The translations under genes were made by a program, and so were the position numbers. The notes beneath the pieces are model-generated. The model searched no databases. It saw only the letters and a list, made by a program, of their open reading frames with translations, and was not told where the DNA came from. Source: Viola odorata (taxonomy: Eukaryota > Streptophyta > Magnoliopsida > Malpighiales > Violaceae). From it: 64,000 nt of DNA. The stretch is taken from contig OY829543.1 of the NCBI GenBank assembly GCA_963691705.1, positions 26,311,523 to 26,375,522 on the forward strand, in the 5' to 3' direction. Shown here in pieces: positions 1 through 12,202 of this stretch; position 1 is the stretch's first letter, and the number at the start of each line of letters is the position of its first letter.

Positions 1-25
1 GCCCTATCCGTGAGGTCTTCACGTG

Positions 26-55
26 GATACGAGTGAGAGCCCTCATGCTCGTATC
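26..55. repeat. Representative satellite hairpin motif
   Basis: Arms GATACGAG and CTCGTATC are perfect 8-bp inverted repeats. Inside them TGAG and CTCA also pair, giving a potential stem of 12 bp with a 2-nt bulge and a 4-nt loop. The motif recurs once per monomer throughout the satellite. In about half of the monomers the right arm is CTAGTATC, with one mismatch. Only this copy is listed. Confidence 0.8.
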
Positions 56-458
56 ATCTACTCCATCTTCAAATGGATTCGTTCTCGAATCTGCGCGATC
101 CATTCCTTTGCGAATGTCACACAAAGTACCTACATAGGAGAGATATGCATCAATACTATGGAAAAGGGTTGGAAAATAACTGAAAGGTAACTCAAAGCGA
201 TGATGTGAAAATAAGTCTGTAGACTTCAAAAGACAAGGAATTTTCACCCATGGGCGAAGAGTAGGCTTGGGAATTATTACATGAAAACCCTAAACTACCC
301 TTTACTTAAGGCCTTGACCGCGGGCTTGAAGAGATTGGCTTGGAGAGCTAACGCAAGGCCTCGGATGGCTTAGGCGCGGGGACTTCATGGGATGCTAGGG
401 TTGGCGCGCCTGGTGAGAGCATGACTTCATGGTTTGCGAGGACTTGGCGCGGCATTCA

Positions 459-2913
459 TCACGGCTGCCGCGGCCTATCCGTGAGGTCTTCACGTGGATA
501 CGAGTGAGAGCATGTCTTCATGGTTTGCGAGGACTTGGCGCGGCATTCCTCATGTCTTGCGCGGCCTATCCATGAGGTCTTCACGTGGATACGAGTGAGA
601 GCCCTCATGCTCGTATCATCTCCTCCCTCTTCAAATGGATTCGTCCTCGAATCAGTGCGCTCCATTCCTTTGCGAATGTCACACATAGTACCTACATAGG
701 AGAGATATGCATCAGTACTATGGAAAAGGGTTGGAAAATAACTAAAAGGTAACTCATAGCGATGATGTGAAAATAAGTCTGTAGACTTCAAAAGACAAGG
801 AATTTTCTCCCATGGGCGAAGAGTAGGCTTGGGAATTATTACATGAAATAACCCTAAACCACCCTTCACTTAAGGCTTTGACCGCGGGCTTGAAGAGATT
901 GGCTTGGAGAGCTAGCGCAAGGCCTCGGATGGCTTAGGCGTGGGGACTTCATGGGATGCTAGGGTTGGCGCGCCTGGTGCGCGCATGACTTCATGGTTTG
1001 CGAGGACTTGGCCCGACATTCCTCATGTCTTGCGCGGCCATCCATGAGGTCTTCTCGTGGATACGAGTGAGAGCCCTCATGCTCGTATCATCTCCTCCCT
1101 CTTCAAATGGATTCGTCCTCGAATCTGCGCGCACCATTCCTTTGCGAATGTCAGACATAGTACCTACATAGGAGTGATATGCATCAGTACTATGGAAAAG
1201 GGTTGGAAAATAACTGAAAGGTAACTCAAAGCGATGATGTGAAAATAAGTCTGTAGACTTCAAAAGACAAGGAATTTTCACCCATGGGCGAAGAGTAGGC
1301 TTGGGAATTATTACATGAAATAACCCTAAACTACCCTTTACTTAAGGCCTTGACCGCGGGCTTGAAGAGATTGGCTTGGAGAGCTAGCGCAAGGCCTCGG
1401 ATGGCTTAGGCGCGGGGACTTCATGGGATGCTAGGGTTGGCGCGCCTGGTGAGCGCATGTCTTCATGGTTTGCGAGGACTTGGCGCGACATTCCTCATGT
1501 CTTGCGCGGCCTATCCATGAGGTCTTGACGTGGATACGAGTGAGAGCCCTCATGCTAGTATCATCTCCTCCCTCTTCAAATGGATTTGTCCTCGAATCTG
1601 CGCGCTCCATTCCTTTGCGAATGTCACACAAAGTACCTACATAGGAGAGATATGCATCAGCTCTATGGAAAAGGGTTGGAAAATAACTGAAAGGTAACTC
1701 AAACCGATGATGTGAAAATAAGTCTGTAGACTTAAGAAGACACGGAATTTTCTCCCATGGGCGAAGAGTAGGCTTGGGAATTATTACATGAAATAACCCT
1801 AAACCACCCTTCACTTAAGGCTTTGACCGCGGGCTTGAAGAGATTGGCTTGGAGAGCTAGCGCAAGGCCTCGGATGGCTTAGGCGTGGGGACTTCATGGG
1901 ATGCTAGGGTTGGCGCGCCTGGTGCGCGAATGACTTCATGGTTTGCGAGGACTTGGCGCGGCATTCCTCACGGCTACCGCGGCCTATCCGTGAGGTCTTC
2001 ACGTGGATACGAGTGAGAGCCCTCATGCTCGTATCATCTACTCCCTCTTCAAATGGATTCATTCTCGAATCTGCGCGCTCCATTCCTTTGCGAATGTCAC
2101 ACAAAGTACCTACATAGAAGAGATATGCATCAGCACTATGGAAAAGGGTTGGAAAATAACTAAAAGGTAACTCAAAGCGATGATGTGAAAATAAGTCTGT
2201 AGACTTCAAAAGACAAGGAATTTTCACCCATGGGCGAAGAGTAGGCTTGGGAATTATTACATGAAATAACCCTAAACCACCCTTCACTTAAGGCTTTGAC
2301 CGCGGGCTTGAAGAGATTGGCTTGGAGAGCTAGCGCAAGGCCTCGGATGGTTTAGGCGTGGGGACTTCATGGGATGCTAGGGTTATCGCGCCTGGTGCGC
2401 GCATGACTTCATGGTTTGCGAGGACTTGGCGCGGCATTCCTCACGGCTGGCGCGCCCTATCCGTGAGGTCTTCACGTGGATACGAGTGAGAGCCCTCATG
2501 CTCGTATCATCTACTCCATCTTCAAATGGATTCGTTCTCGAATCTGCGCGATCCATTCCTTTGCGAATGTCACACAAAGTACCTACATAGGAGAGATATG
2601 CATCAATACTATGGAAAAGGGTTGGAAAATAACTGAAAGGTAACTCATAGCGATGATGTGAAAATAAGTCTGTAGACTTCAAAAGACAAGGAATTTTCAC
2701 CCATGGGCGAAGAGTAGGCTTGGGAATTATTACATGAAATAACCCTAAACTACCCTTTACTTAAGGCCTTGACCGCGGGCTTGAAGAGATTGGCTTGGAG
2801 AGCTAACGCAAGGCCTCGGATGGCTTAGGCGCGGGGACTTCATGGGATGCTAGGGTTGGCGCGCCTGGTGAGAGCATGACTTCATGGTTTGCGAGGACTT
2901 GGCGCGGCATTCA
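459..2913. repeat. HOR-A unit 1
   Basis: Five monomers, with phase marks near 459, 991, 1431, 1904 and 2383. The first carries the 91-bp internal duplication: the segment starting at 421 is repeated at 512. The second lacks one T in the GCGGCC(T)ATCC stretch near 1033. The fifth is marked by TTATCGCGCC near 2383-2392. Confidence 0.9.
613..650 (-). repeat. Representative retrotransposon 3'-end relic in the satellite monomer
   Basis: On the minus strand the monomer reads TCGAGGACGAATCCATTTG, then GAAGAGGGAGGAGATGATAC. In frame this gives residues DSRTNPFEEGGDDT (DQRTNPFEEGGDDT-like variants occur). Plant Ty3/gypsy pol proteins commonly end in a similar (D)xRTNPFQEGxDD stretch, followed by a purine tract and the TG of the 3' LTR. 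The same arrangement is seen here once per monomer. The family resemblance is from memory and was not searched. Confidence 0.55.
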
Positions 2914-5368
2914 TCACGGCTGCCGCGGCCTAACCGTGAGGTCTTCACGTGGATACGAGTGAGAGCATGTCTTCATGGTTTGCGAGGACTTGGCGCGGCA
3001 TTCCTCATGTCTTGCGCGGCCTATCCATGAGGTCTTCACGTGGATACGAGTGAGAGCCCTCATGCTCGTATCATCTCCTCCCTCTTCAAATGGATTCGTC
3101 CTCGAATCAGTGCGCTCCATTCCTTTGCGAATGTCACACATAGTACCTACATAGGAGAGATATGCATCAGTACTGTGGAAAAGGGTTGGAAAATAACTAA
3201 AAGGTAACTCATAGCGATGATGTGAAAATAAGTCTGTAGACTTCAAAAGACAAGGAATTTTCTCCCATGGGCGAAGAGTAGGCTTGGGAATTATTACATG
3301 AAATAACCCTAAACCACCCTTCACTTAAGGCTTTGACCGCGGGCTTGAAGAGATTGGCTTGGAGAGCTAGCGCAAGGCCTCGGATGGCTTAGGCGTGGGG
3401 ACTTCATGGGATGCTAGGGTTGGCGCGCCTGGTGCGCGCATGACTTCATGGTTTGCGAGGACTTGGCCCGACATTCCTCATGTCTTGCGCGGCCATCCAT
3501 GAGGTCTTCTCGTGGATACGAGTGAGAGCCCTCATGCTCGTATCATCTCCTCCCTCTTCAAATGGATTCGTCCTCGAATCTGCGCGCACCATTCCTTTGC
3601 GAATGTCAGACATAGTACCTACATAGGAGTGATATGCATCAGTACTATGGAAAAGGGTTGGAAAATAACTGAAAGGTAACTCAAAGCGATGATGTGAAAA
3701 TAAGTCTGTAGACTTCAAAAGACAAGGAATTTTCACCCATGGGCGAAGAGTAGGCTTGGGAATTATTACATGAAATAACCCTAAACTACCCTTTACTTAA
3801 GGCCTTGACCGCGGGCTTGAAGAGATTGGCTTGGAGAGCTAGCGCAAGGCCTCAGATGGCTTAGGCGCGGGGACTTCATGGGATGCTAGGGTTGGCGCGC
3901 CTGGTGCGCGCATGTCTTCATGGTTTGCGAGGACTTGGCGCGACATTCCTCATGTCTTGCGCGGCCTATCCATGAGGTCTTGACGTGGATACGAGTGAGA
4001 GCCCTCATGCTAGTATCATCTCCTCCCTCTTCAAATGGATTTGCCCTCGAATCTGCGCGCTCCATTCCTTTGCGAATGTCACACAAAGTACCTACATAGG
4101 AGAGATATGCATCAGCACTATGGAAAAGGGTTGGAAAATAACTGAAAGGTAACTCAAACCGATGATGTGAAAATAAGTCTGTAGACTTAAGAAGACAAGG
4201 AATTTTCTCCCATGGGCGAAGAGTAGGCTTGGGAATTATTACATGAAATAACCCTAAACCACCCTTCACTTAAGGCTTTGACCGCGGGCTTGAAGAGATT
4301 GGCTTGGAGAGCTAGCGCAAGGCCTCGGATGGCTTAGGCGTGGGGACTTCATGGGATGCTAGGGTTGGCGCGCCTGGTGCGCGAATGACTTCATGGTTTG
4401 TGAGGACTTGGCGCGGCATTCCTCACGGCTACCGCGGCCTATCCGTGAGGTCTTCACGTGGATACGAGTGAGAGCCCTCATGCTCGTATCATCTACTCCC
4501 TCTTCAAATGGATTCATTCTCGAATCTGCGCGCTCCATTCCTTTGCGAATGTCACACAAAGTACCTACATAGAAGAGATATGCATCAGCACTATGGAAAA
4601 GGGTTGGAAAATAACTAAAAGGTAACTCAAAGCGATGATGTGAAAATAAGTCTGTAGACTTCAAAAGACAAGGAATTTTCTCCCATGGGCGAAGAGTAGG
4701 CTTGGGAATTATTACATGAAATAACCCTAAACCACCCTTCACTTAAGGCTTTGACCGCGGGCTTGAAGAGATTGGCTTGGAGAGCTAGCGCAAGGCCTCG
4801 GATGGCTTAGGCGTGGGGACTTCATGGGATGCTAGGGTTATCGCGCCTGGTGCGCGCATGACTTCATGGTTTGCGAGGACTTGGCGCGGCATTCCTCACG
4901 GCTGGCGCGCCCTATCCGTGAGGTCTTCACGTGGATACGAGTGAGAGCCCTCATGCTCGTATCATCTACTCCATCTTCAAATGGATTCGTTCTCGAATCT
5001 GCGCGATCCATTCCTTTGCGAATGTCACACAAAGTACCTACATAGGAGAGATATGCATCAATACTATGGAAAAGGGTTGGAAAATAACTGAAAGGTAACT
5101 CAAAGCGATGATGTGAAAATAAGTCTGTAGACTTCAAAAGACAAGGAATTTTCACCCATGGGCGAAGAGTAGGCTTGGGAATTATTACATGAAATAACCC
5201 TAAACTACCCTTTACTTAAGGCCTTGACCGCGGGCTTGAAGAGATTGGCTTGGAGAGCTAACGCAAGGCCTCGGATGGCTTAGGCGCGGGGACTTCATTG
5301 GATGCTAGGGTTGGCGCGCCTGGTGAGAGCATGACTTCATGGTTTGCGAGGACTTGGCGCGGCATTCA
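2914..5368. repeat. HOR-A unit 2
   Basis: Same five-monomer order and length as the preceding unit. It carries private marks shared with unit 4 but not with units 1, 3 or 5: CCTCAGATGG near 3850 and a TTTGCCC variant near 4040. These make it the first half of a 4,909-bp two-unit repeat. Confidence 0.9.
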
Positions 5369-7822
5369 TCACGGCTGCCGCGGCCTATCCGTGAGGTCTT
5401 CACATGGATACGAGTGAGAGCATGTCTTCATGGTTTGCGAGGACTTGGCGCGGCATTCCTCATGTCTTGCGCGGCCTATCCATGAGGTCTTCACGTGGAT
5501 ACGAGTGAGAGCCCTCATGCTCGTATCATCTCCTCCCTCTTCAAATGGATTCGTCCTCGAATCAGTGCGCTCCATTCCTTTGCGAATGTCACACATAGTA
5601 CCTACATAGGAGAGATATGCATCAGTACTATGGAAAAGGGTTGGAAAATAACTAAAAGGTAACTCATAGCGATGATGTGAAAATAAGTCTGTAGACTTCA
5701 AAAGACAAGGAATTTTCTCCCATGGGCGAAGAGTAGGCTTGGGAATTATTACATGAAATAACCCTAAACCACCCTTCACTTAAGGCTTTGACCGCGGGCT
5801 TGAAGAGATTGGCTTGGAGAGCTAGCGCAAGGCCTCGGATGGCTTAGGCGTGGGGACTTCATGGGATGCTAGGGTTGGCGCGCCTGGTGCGCGCATGACT
5901 TCATGGTTTGCGAGGACTTGGCCCGACATTCCTCATGTCTTGCGCGGCCATCCATGAGGTCTTCTCGTGGATACGAGTGAGAGCCCTCATGCTCGTATCA
6001 TCTCCTCCCTCTTCAAATGGATTCGTCCTCGAATCTGCGCGCACCATTCCTTTGCGAATGTCAGACATAGTACCTACATAGAAGTGATATGCATCAGTAC
6101 TATGGAAAAGGGTTGGAAAATAACTGAAAGGTAACTCAAAGCGATGATGTGAAAATAAGTCTGTAGACTTCAAAAGACAAGGAATTTTCACCCATGGGCG
6201 AAGAGTAGGCTTGGGAATTATTACATGAAATAACCCTAAACTACCCTTTACTTAAGGCCTTGACCGCGGGCTTGAAGAGATTGGCTTGGAGAGCTAGCGC
6301 AAGGCCTCGGATGGCTTAGGCGCGGGGACTTCATGGGATGCTAGGGTTGGCGCGCCTGGTGCGCGCATGTCTTCATGGTTTGCGAGGACTTGGCGCGACA
6401 TTCCTCATGTCTTGCGCGGCCTATCCATGAGGTCTTGACGTGGATACGAGTGAGAGCCCTCATGCTAGTATCATCTCCTCCCTCTTCAAATGGATTTGTC
6501 CTCGAATCTGCGCGCTCCATTCCTTTGCGAATGTCACACAAAGTACCTACATAGGAGAGATATGCATCAGTACTATGGAAAAGGGTTGGAAAATAACTGA
6601 AAGGTAACTCAAACCGATGATGTGAAAATAAGTCTGTAGACTTAAGAAGACAAGGAATTTTCTCCCATGGGCGAAGAGTAGGCTTGGGAATTATTACATG
6701 AAATAACCCTAAACCACCCTTCACTTAAGGCTTTGACCGTGAGCTTGAAGAGATTGGCTTGGAGAGCTAGCGCAAGGCCTCGGATGGCTTAGGCGTGGGG
6801 ACTTCATGGGATGCTAGGGTTGGCGCGCCTGGTGCGCGCATGACTTCATGGTTTGCGAGGACTTGGCCCGACATTCCTCATGTCTTGCGCGGCCATCCAT
6901 GAGGTCTTCTCGTGGATACGAGTGAGAGCCCTCATGCTCGTATCATCTCCTCCCTCTTCAAATGGATTCGTCCTCGAATCTGCGCGCACCATTCCTTTGC
7001 GAATGTCAGACATAGTACCTACATAGGAGTGATATGCATCAGTACTATGGAAAAGGGTTGGAAAATAACTGAAAGGTAACTCAAAGCGATGATGTGAAAA
7101 TAAGTCTGTAGACTTCAAAAGACAAGGAATTTTCACCCATGGGCGAAGAGTAGGCTTGGGAATTATTACATGAAATAACCCTAAACCACCCTTCACTTAA
7201 GGCTTTGACCGCGGGCTTGAAGAGATTGGCTTGGAGAGCTAGCGCAAGGCCTCGGATGGTTTAGGCGTGGGGACTTCATGGGATGCTAGGGTTATCGCGC
7301 CTGGTGCGCGCATGACTTCATGGTTTGCGAGGACTTGGCGCGGCATTCCTCACGGCTGGCGCGCCCTATCCGTGAGGTCTTCACGTGGATACGAGTGAGA
7401 GCCCTCATGCTCGTATCATCTACTCCATCTTCAAATGGATTCGTTCTCGAATCTGCGCGATCCATTCCTTTGCGAATGTCACACAAAGTACCTACATAGG
7501 AGAGATATGCATCAATACTATGGAAAAGGGTTGGAAAATAACTGAAAGGTAACTCATAGCGATGATGTGAAAATAAGTCTGTAGACTTCAAAAGACAAGG
7601 AATTTTCACCCATGGGCGAAGAGTAGGCTTGGGAATTATTACATGAAATAACCCTAAACTACCCTTTACTTAAGGCCTTGACCGCGGGCTTGAAGAGATT
7701 GGCTTGGAGAGCTAACGCAAGGCCTCGGATGGCTTAGGCGCGGGGACTTCATGGGATGCTAGGGTTGGCGCGCCTGGTGAGAGCATGACTTCATGGTTTG
7801 CGAGGACTTGGCGCGGCATTCA
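5369..7822. repeat. HOR-A unit 3, with one converted monomer
   Basis: Length 2,454 bp, one less than its siblings. The fourth monomer (from about 6846) has the sequence type of the second monomer, including the 1-bp T deletion near 6892, instead of the expected fourth type. Its far end (CCCTAAACCACCC near 7190) is again the normal fourth type. This is a localized monomer replacement inside the unit. Confidence 0.85.
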
Positions 7823-10277
7823 TCACGGCTGCCGCGGCCTATCCGTGAGGTCTTCACGTGGATACGAGTGAGAGCATGTCTTCATGGTTTGCGAGGACTT
7901 GGCGCGGCATTCCTCATGTCTTGCGCGGCCTATCCATGAGGTCTTCACGTGGATACGAGTGAGAGCCCTCATGCTCGTATCATCTCCTCCCTCTTCAAAT
8001 GGATTCGTCCTCGAATCAGTGCGCTCTATTCCTTTGCGAATGTCACACATAGTACCTACATAGGAGAGATATGCATCAGTACTATGGAAAAGGGTTGGAA
8101 AATAACTAAAAGGTAACTCATAGCGATGATGTGAAAATAAGTCTGTAGACTTCAAAAGACAAGGAATTTTCTCCCATGGGCGAAGAGTAGGCTTGGGAAT
8201 TATTACATGAAATAACCCTAAACCACCCTTCACTTAAGGCTTTGACCGCGGGCTTGAAGAGATTGGCTTGGAGAGCTAGCGCAAGGCCTCGGATGGCTTA
8301 GGCGTGGGGACTTCATGGGATGCTAGGGTTGGCGCGCCTGGTGCGCGCATGACTTCATGGTTTGCGAGGACTTGGCCCGACATTCCTCATGTCTTGCGCG
8401 GCCATCCATGAGGTCTTCTCGTGGATACGAGTGAGAGCCCTCATGCTCGTATCATCTCCTCCCTCTTCAAATGGATTCGTCCTCGAATCTGCGCGCACCA
8501 TTCCTTTGCGAATGTCAGACATAGTACCTACATAGGAGTGATATGCATCAGTACTATGGAAAAGGGTTGGAAAATAACTGAAAGGTAACTCAAAGCGATG
8601 ATGTGAAAATAAGTCTGTAGACTTCAAAAGACAAGGAATTTTCACCCATGGGCGAAGAGTAGGCTTGGGAATTATTACATGAAATAACCCTAAACTACCC
8701 TTTACTTAAGGCCTTGACCGCGGGCTTGAAGAGATTGGCTTGGAGAGCTAGCGCAAGGCCTCAGATGGCTTAGGCGCGGGGACTTCATGGGATGCTAGGG
8801 TTGGCGCGCCTGGTGCGCGCATGTCTTCATGGTTTGCGAGGACTTGGCGCGACATTCCTCATGTCTTGCGCGGCCTATCCATGAGGTCTTGACGTGGATA
8901 CGAGTGAGAGCCCTCATGCTAGTATCATCTCCTCCCTCTTCAAATGGATTTGCCCTCGAATCTGCGCGCTCCATTCCTTTGCGAATGTCACACAAAGTAC
9001 CTACATAGGAGAGATATGCATCAGCACTATGGAAAAGGGTTGGAAAATAACTGAAAGGTAACTCAAACCGATGATGTGAAAATAAGTCTGTAGACTTAAG
9101 AAGACAAGGAATTTTCTCCCATGGGCGAAGAGTAGGCTTGGGAATTATTACATGAAATAACCCTAAACCACCCTTCACTTAAGGCTTTGACCGCGGGCTT
9201 GAAGAGATTGGCTTGGAGAGCTAGCGCAAGGCCTCGGATGGCTTAGGCGTGGGGACTTCATGGGATGCTAGGGTTGGCGCGCCTGGTGCGCGAATGACTT
9301 CATGGTTTGTGAGGACTTGGCGCGGCATTCCTCACGGCTACCGCGGCCTATCCGTGAGGTCTTCACGTGGATACGAGTGAGAGCCCTCATGCTCGTATCA
9401 TCTACTCCCTCTTCAAATGGATTCATTCTCGAATCTGCGCGCTCCATTCCTTTGCGAATGTCACACAAAGTACCTACATAGAAGAGATATGCATCAGCAC
9501 TATGGAAAAGGGTTGGAAAATAACTAAAAGGTAACTCAAAGCGATGATGTGAAAATAAGTCTGTAGACTTCAAAAGACAAGGAATTTTCTCCCATGGGCG
9601 AAGAGTAGGCTTGGGAATTATTACATGAAATAACCCTAAACCACCCTTCACTTAAGGCTTTGACCGCGGGCTTGAAGAGATTGACTTGGAGAGCTAGCGC
9701 AAGGCCTCGGATGGCTTAGGCGTGGGGACTTCATGGGATGATAGGGTTATCGCGCCTGGTGCGCGCATGACTTCATGGTTTGCGAGGACTTGGCGCGGCA
9801 TTCCTCACGGCTGGCGCGCCCTATCCGTGAGGTCTTCACGTGGATACGAGTGAGAGCCCTCATGCTCGTATCATCTACTCCATCTTCAAATGGATTCGTT
9901 CTCGAATCTGCGCGATCCATTCCTTTGCGAATGTCACACAAAGTACCTACATAGGAGAGATATGCATCAATACTATGGAAAAGGGTTGGAAAATAACTGA
10001 AAGGTAACTCAAAGCGATGATGTGAAAATAAGTCTGTAGACTTCAAAAGACAAGGAATTTTCACCCATGGGCGAAGAGTAGGCTTGGGAATTATTACATG
10101 AAATAACCCTAAACTACCCTTTACTTAAGGCCTTGACCGCGGGCTTGAAGAGATTGGCTTGGAGAGCTAACGCAAGGCCTCGGATGGCTTAGGCGCGGGG
10201 ACTTCATGGGATGCTAGGGTTGGCGCGCCTGGTGAGAGCATGACTTCATGGTTTGCGAGGACTTGGCGCGGCATTCA
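7823..10277. repeat. HOR-A unit 4
   Basis: Five-monomer unit sharing private variants with unit 2 (CCTCAGATGG near 8761, TTTGTGAGG near 9305). It sits 4,909 bp from unit 2, as expected if a two-unit block was duplicated. Confidence 0.9.
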
Positions 10278-12202
10278 TCACGGCTGCCGCGGCCTATCCG
10301 TGAGGTCTTCACATGGATACGAGTGAGAGCATGTCTTCATGGTTTGCGAGGACTTGGCGCGGCATTCCTCATGTCTTGCGCGGCCTATCCATGAGGTCTT
10401 CACGTGGATACGAGTGAGAGCCCTCATGCTCGTATCATCTCCTCCCTCTTCAAATGGATTCGTCCTCGAATCAGTGCGCTCCATTCCTTTGCGAATGTCA
10501 CACATAGTACCTACATAGGAGAGATATGCATCAGTACTATGGAAAAGGGTTGGAAAATAACTAAAAGGTAACTCATAGCGATGATGTGAAAATAAGTCTG
10601 TAGACTTCAAAAGACAAGGAATTTTCTCCCATGGGCGAAGAGTAGGCTTGGGAATTATTACATGAAATAACCCTAAACCACCCTTCACTTAAGGCTTTGA
10701 CCGCGGGCTTGAAGAGATTGGCTTGGAGAGCTAGCGCAAGGCCTCGGATGGCTTAGGCGTGGGGACTTCATGGGATGCTAGGGTTGGCGCGCCTGGTGCG
10801 CGCATGACTTCATGGTTTGCGAGGACTTGGCCCGACATTCCTCATGTCTTGCGCGGCCATCCATGAGGTCTTCTCGTGGATACGAGTGAGAGCCCTCATG
10901 CTCGTATCATCTCCTCCCTCTTCAAATGGATTCGTCCTCGAATCTGCGCGCACCATTCCTTTGCGAATGTCAGACATAGTACCTACATAGAAGTGATATG
11001 CATCAGTACTATGGAAAAGGGTTGGAAAATAACTGAAAGGTAACTCAAAGCGATGATGTGAAAATAAGTCTGTAGACTTCAAAAGACAAGGAATTTTCAC
11101 CCATGGGCGAAGAGTAGGCTTGGGAATTATTACATGAAATAACCCTAAACTACCCTTTACTTAAGGCCTTGACCGCGGGCTTGAAGAGATTGGCTTGGAG
11201 AGCTAGCGCAAGGCCTCGGATGGCTTAGGCGCGGGGACTTCATGGGATGCTAGGGTTGGCGCGCCTGGTGCGCGCATGTCTTCATGGTTTGCGAGGACTT
11301 GGCGCGACATTCCTCATGTCTTGCGCGGCCTATCCATGAGGTCTTGACGTGGATACGAGTGAGAGCCCTCATGCTAGTATCATCTCCTCCCTCTTCAAAT
11401 GGATTTGTCCTCGAATCTGCGCGCTCCATTCCTTTTGCGAATGTCACACAAAGTACCTACATAGGAGAGATATGCATCAGTACTATGGAAAAGGGTTGGA
11501 AAATAACTGAAAGGTAACTCAAACCGATGATGTGAAAATAAGTCTGTAGACTTAAGAAGACAAGGAATTTTCTCCCATGGGCGAAGAGTAGGCTTGGGAA
11601 TTATTACATGAAATAACCCTAAACCACCCTTCACTTAAGGCTTTGACCGCGGGCTTGAAGAGATTGGCTTGGAGAGCTAGCGCAAGGCCTCGGATGGCTT
11701 AGGCGTGGGGACTTCATGGGATGCTAGGGTTGGCGCGCCTGGTGCGCGAATGACTTCATGGTTTGCGAGGACTTGGCGCGGCATTCCTCACGGCTACCGC
11801 GGCCTATCCGTGAGGTCTTCACGTGGATACGAGTGAGAGCCCTCATGCTCGTATCATCTACTCCCTCTTCAAATGGATTCATTCTCGAATCTGCGCGCTC
11901 CATTCCTTTGCGAATGTCACACAAAGTACCTACATAGAAGAGATATGCATCAGCACTATGGAAAAGGGTTGGAAAATAACTAAAAGGTAACTCAAAGCGA
12001 TGATGTGAAAATAAGTCTGTAGACTTCAAAAGACAAGGAATTTTCTCCCATGGGCGAAGAGTAGGCTTGGGAATTATTACATGAAATAACCCTAAACCAC
12101 CCTTCACTTAAGGCTTTGACCGCGGGCTTGAAGAGATTGGCTTGGAGAGCTAGCGCAAGGCCTCGGATGGCTTAGGCGTGGGGACTTCATGGGATGCTAG
12201 GG
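10278..12202. repeat. HOR-A unit 5 (partial)
   Basis: Shares the CACATGGA variant (near 10310) and the CATAGAAGTG variant (near 10986) with unit 3, 4,909 bp away. A 1-nt T insertion near 11452 breaks the minus-strand open frame of the third monomer. After about 12,203 the five-monomer order is lost. Confidence 0.85.

Larger units (their letters stand above)
1..12202. repeat. Satellite array, HOR-A region (473-bp monomers in 2,455-bp units)
   Basis: This is a tandem array of a GC-moderate satellite with a basic period of 473 bp. Five diverged monomers form a unit of 2,455 bp, equal to 5 x 473 plus 90. The extra 90 bp comes from a 91-bp internal duplication in one monomer and a 1-bp deletion in another. 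Landmarks in each monomer are an AscI-like GGCGCGCC, a GATACGAG/CTCGTATC inverted repeat, one CCCTAAA and one TAGGGTT. The minus strand is open for 96-136 codons in most monomers, but frameshifted and truncated versions occur. I read this as non-coding satellite. Bases 1-458 are the end of a further unit cut by the window edge. Confidence 0.95.
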
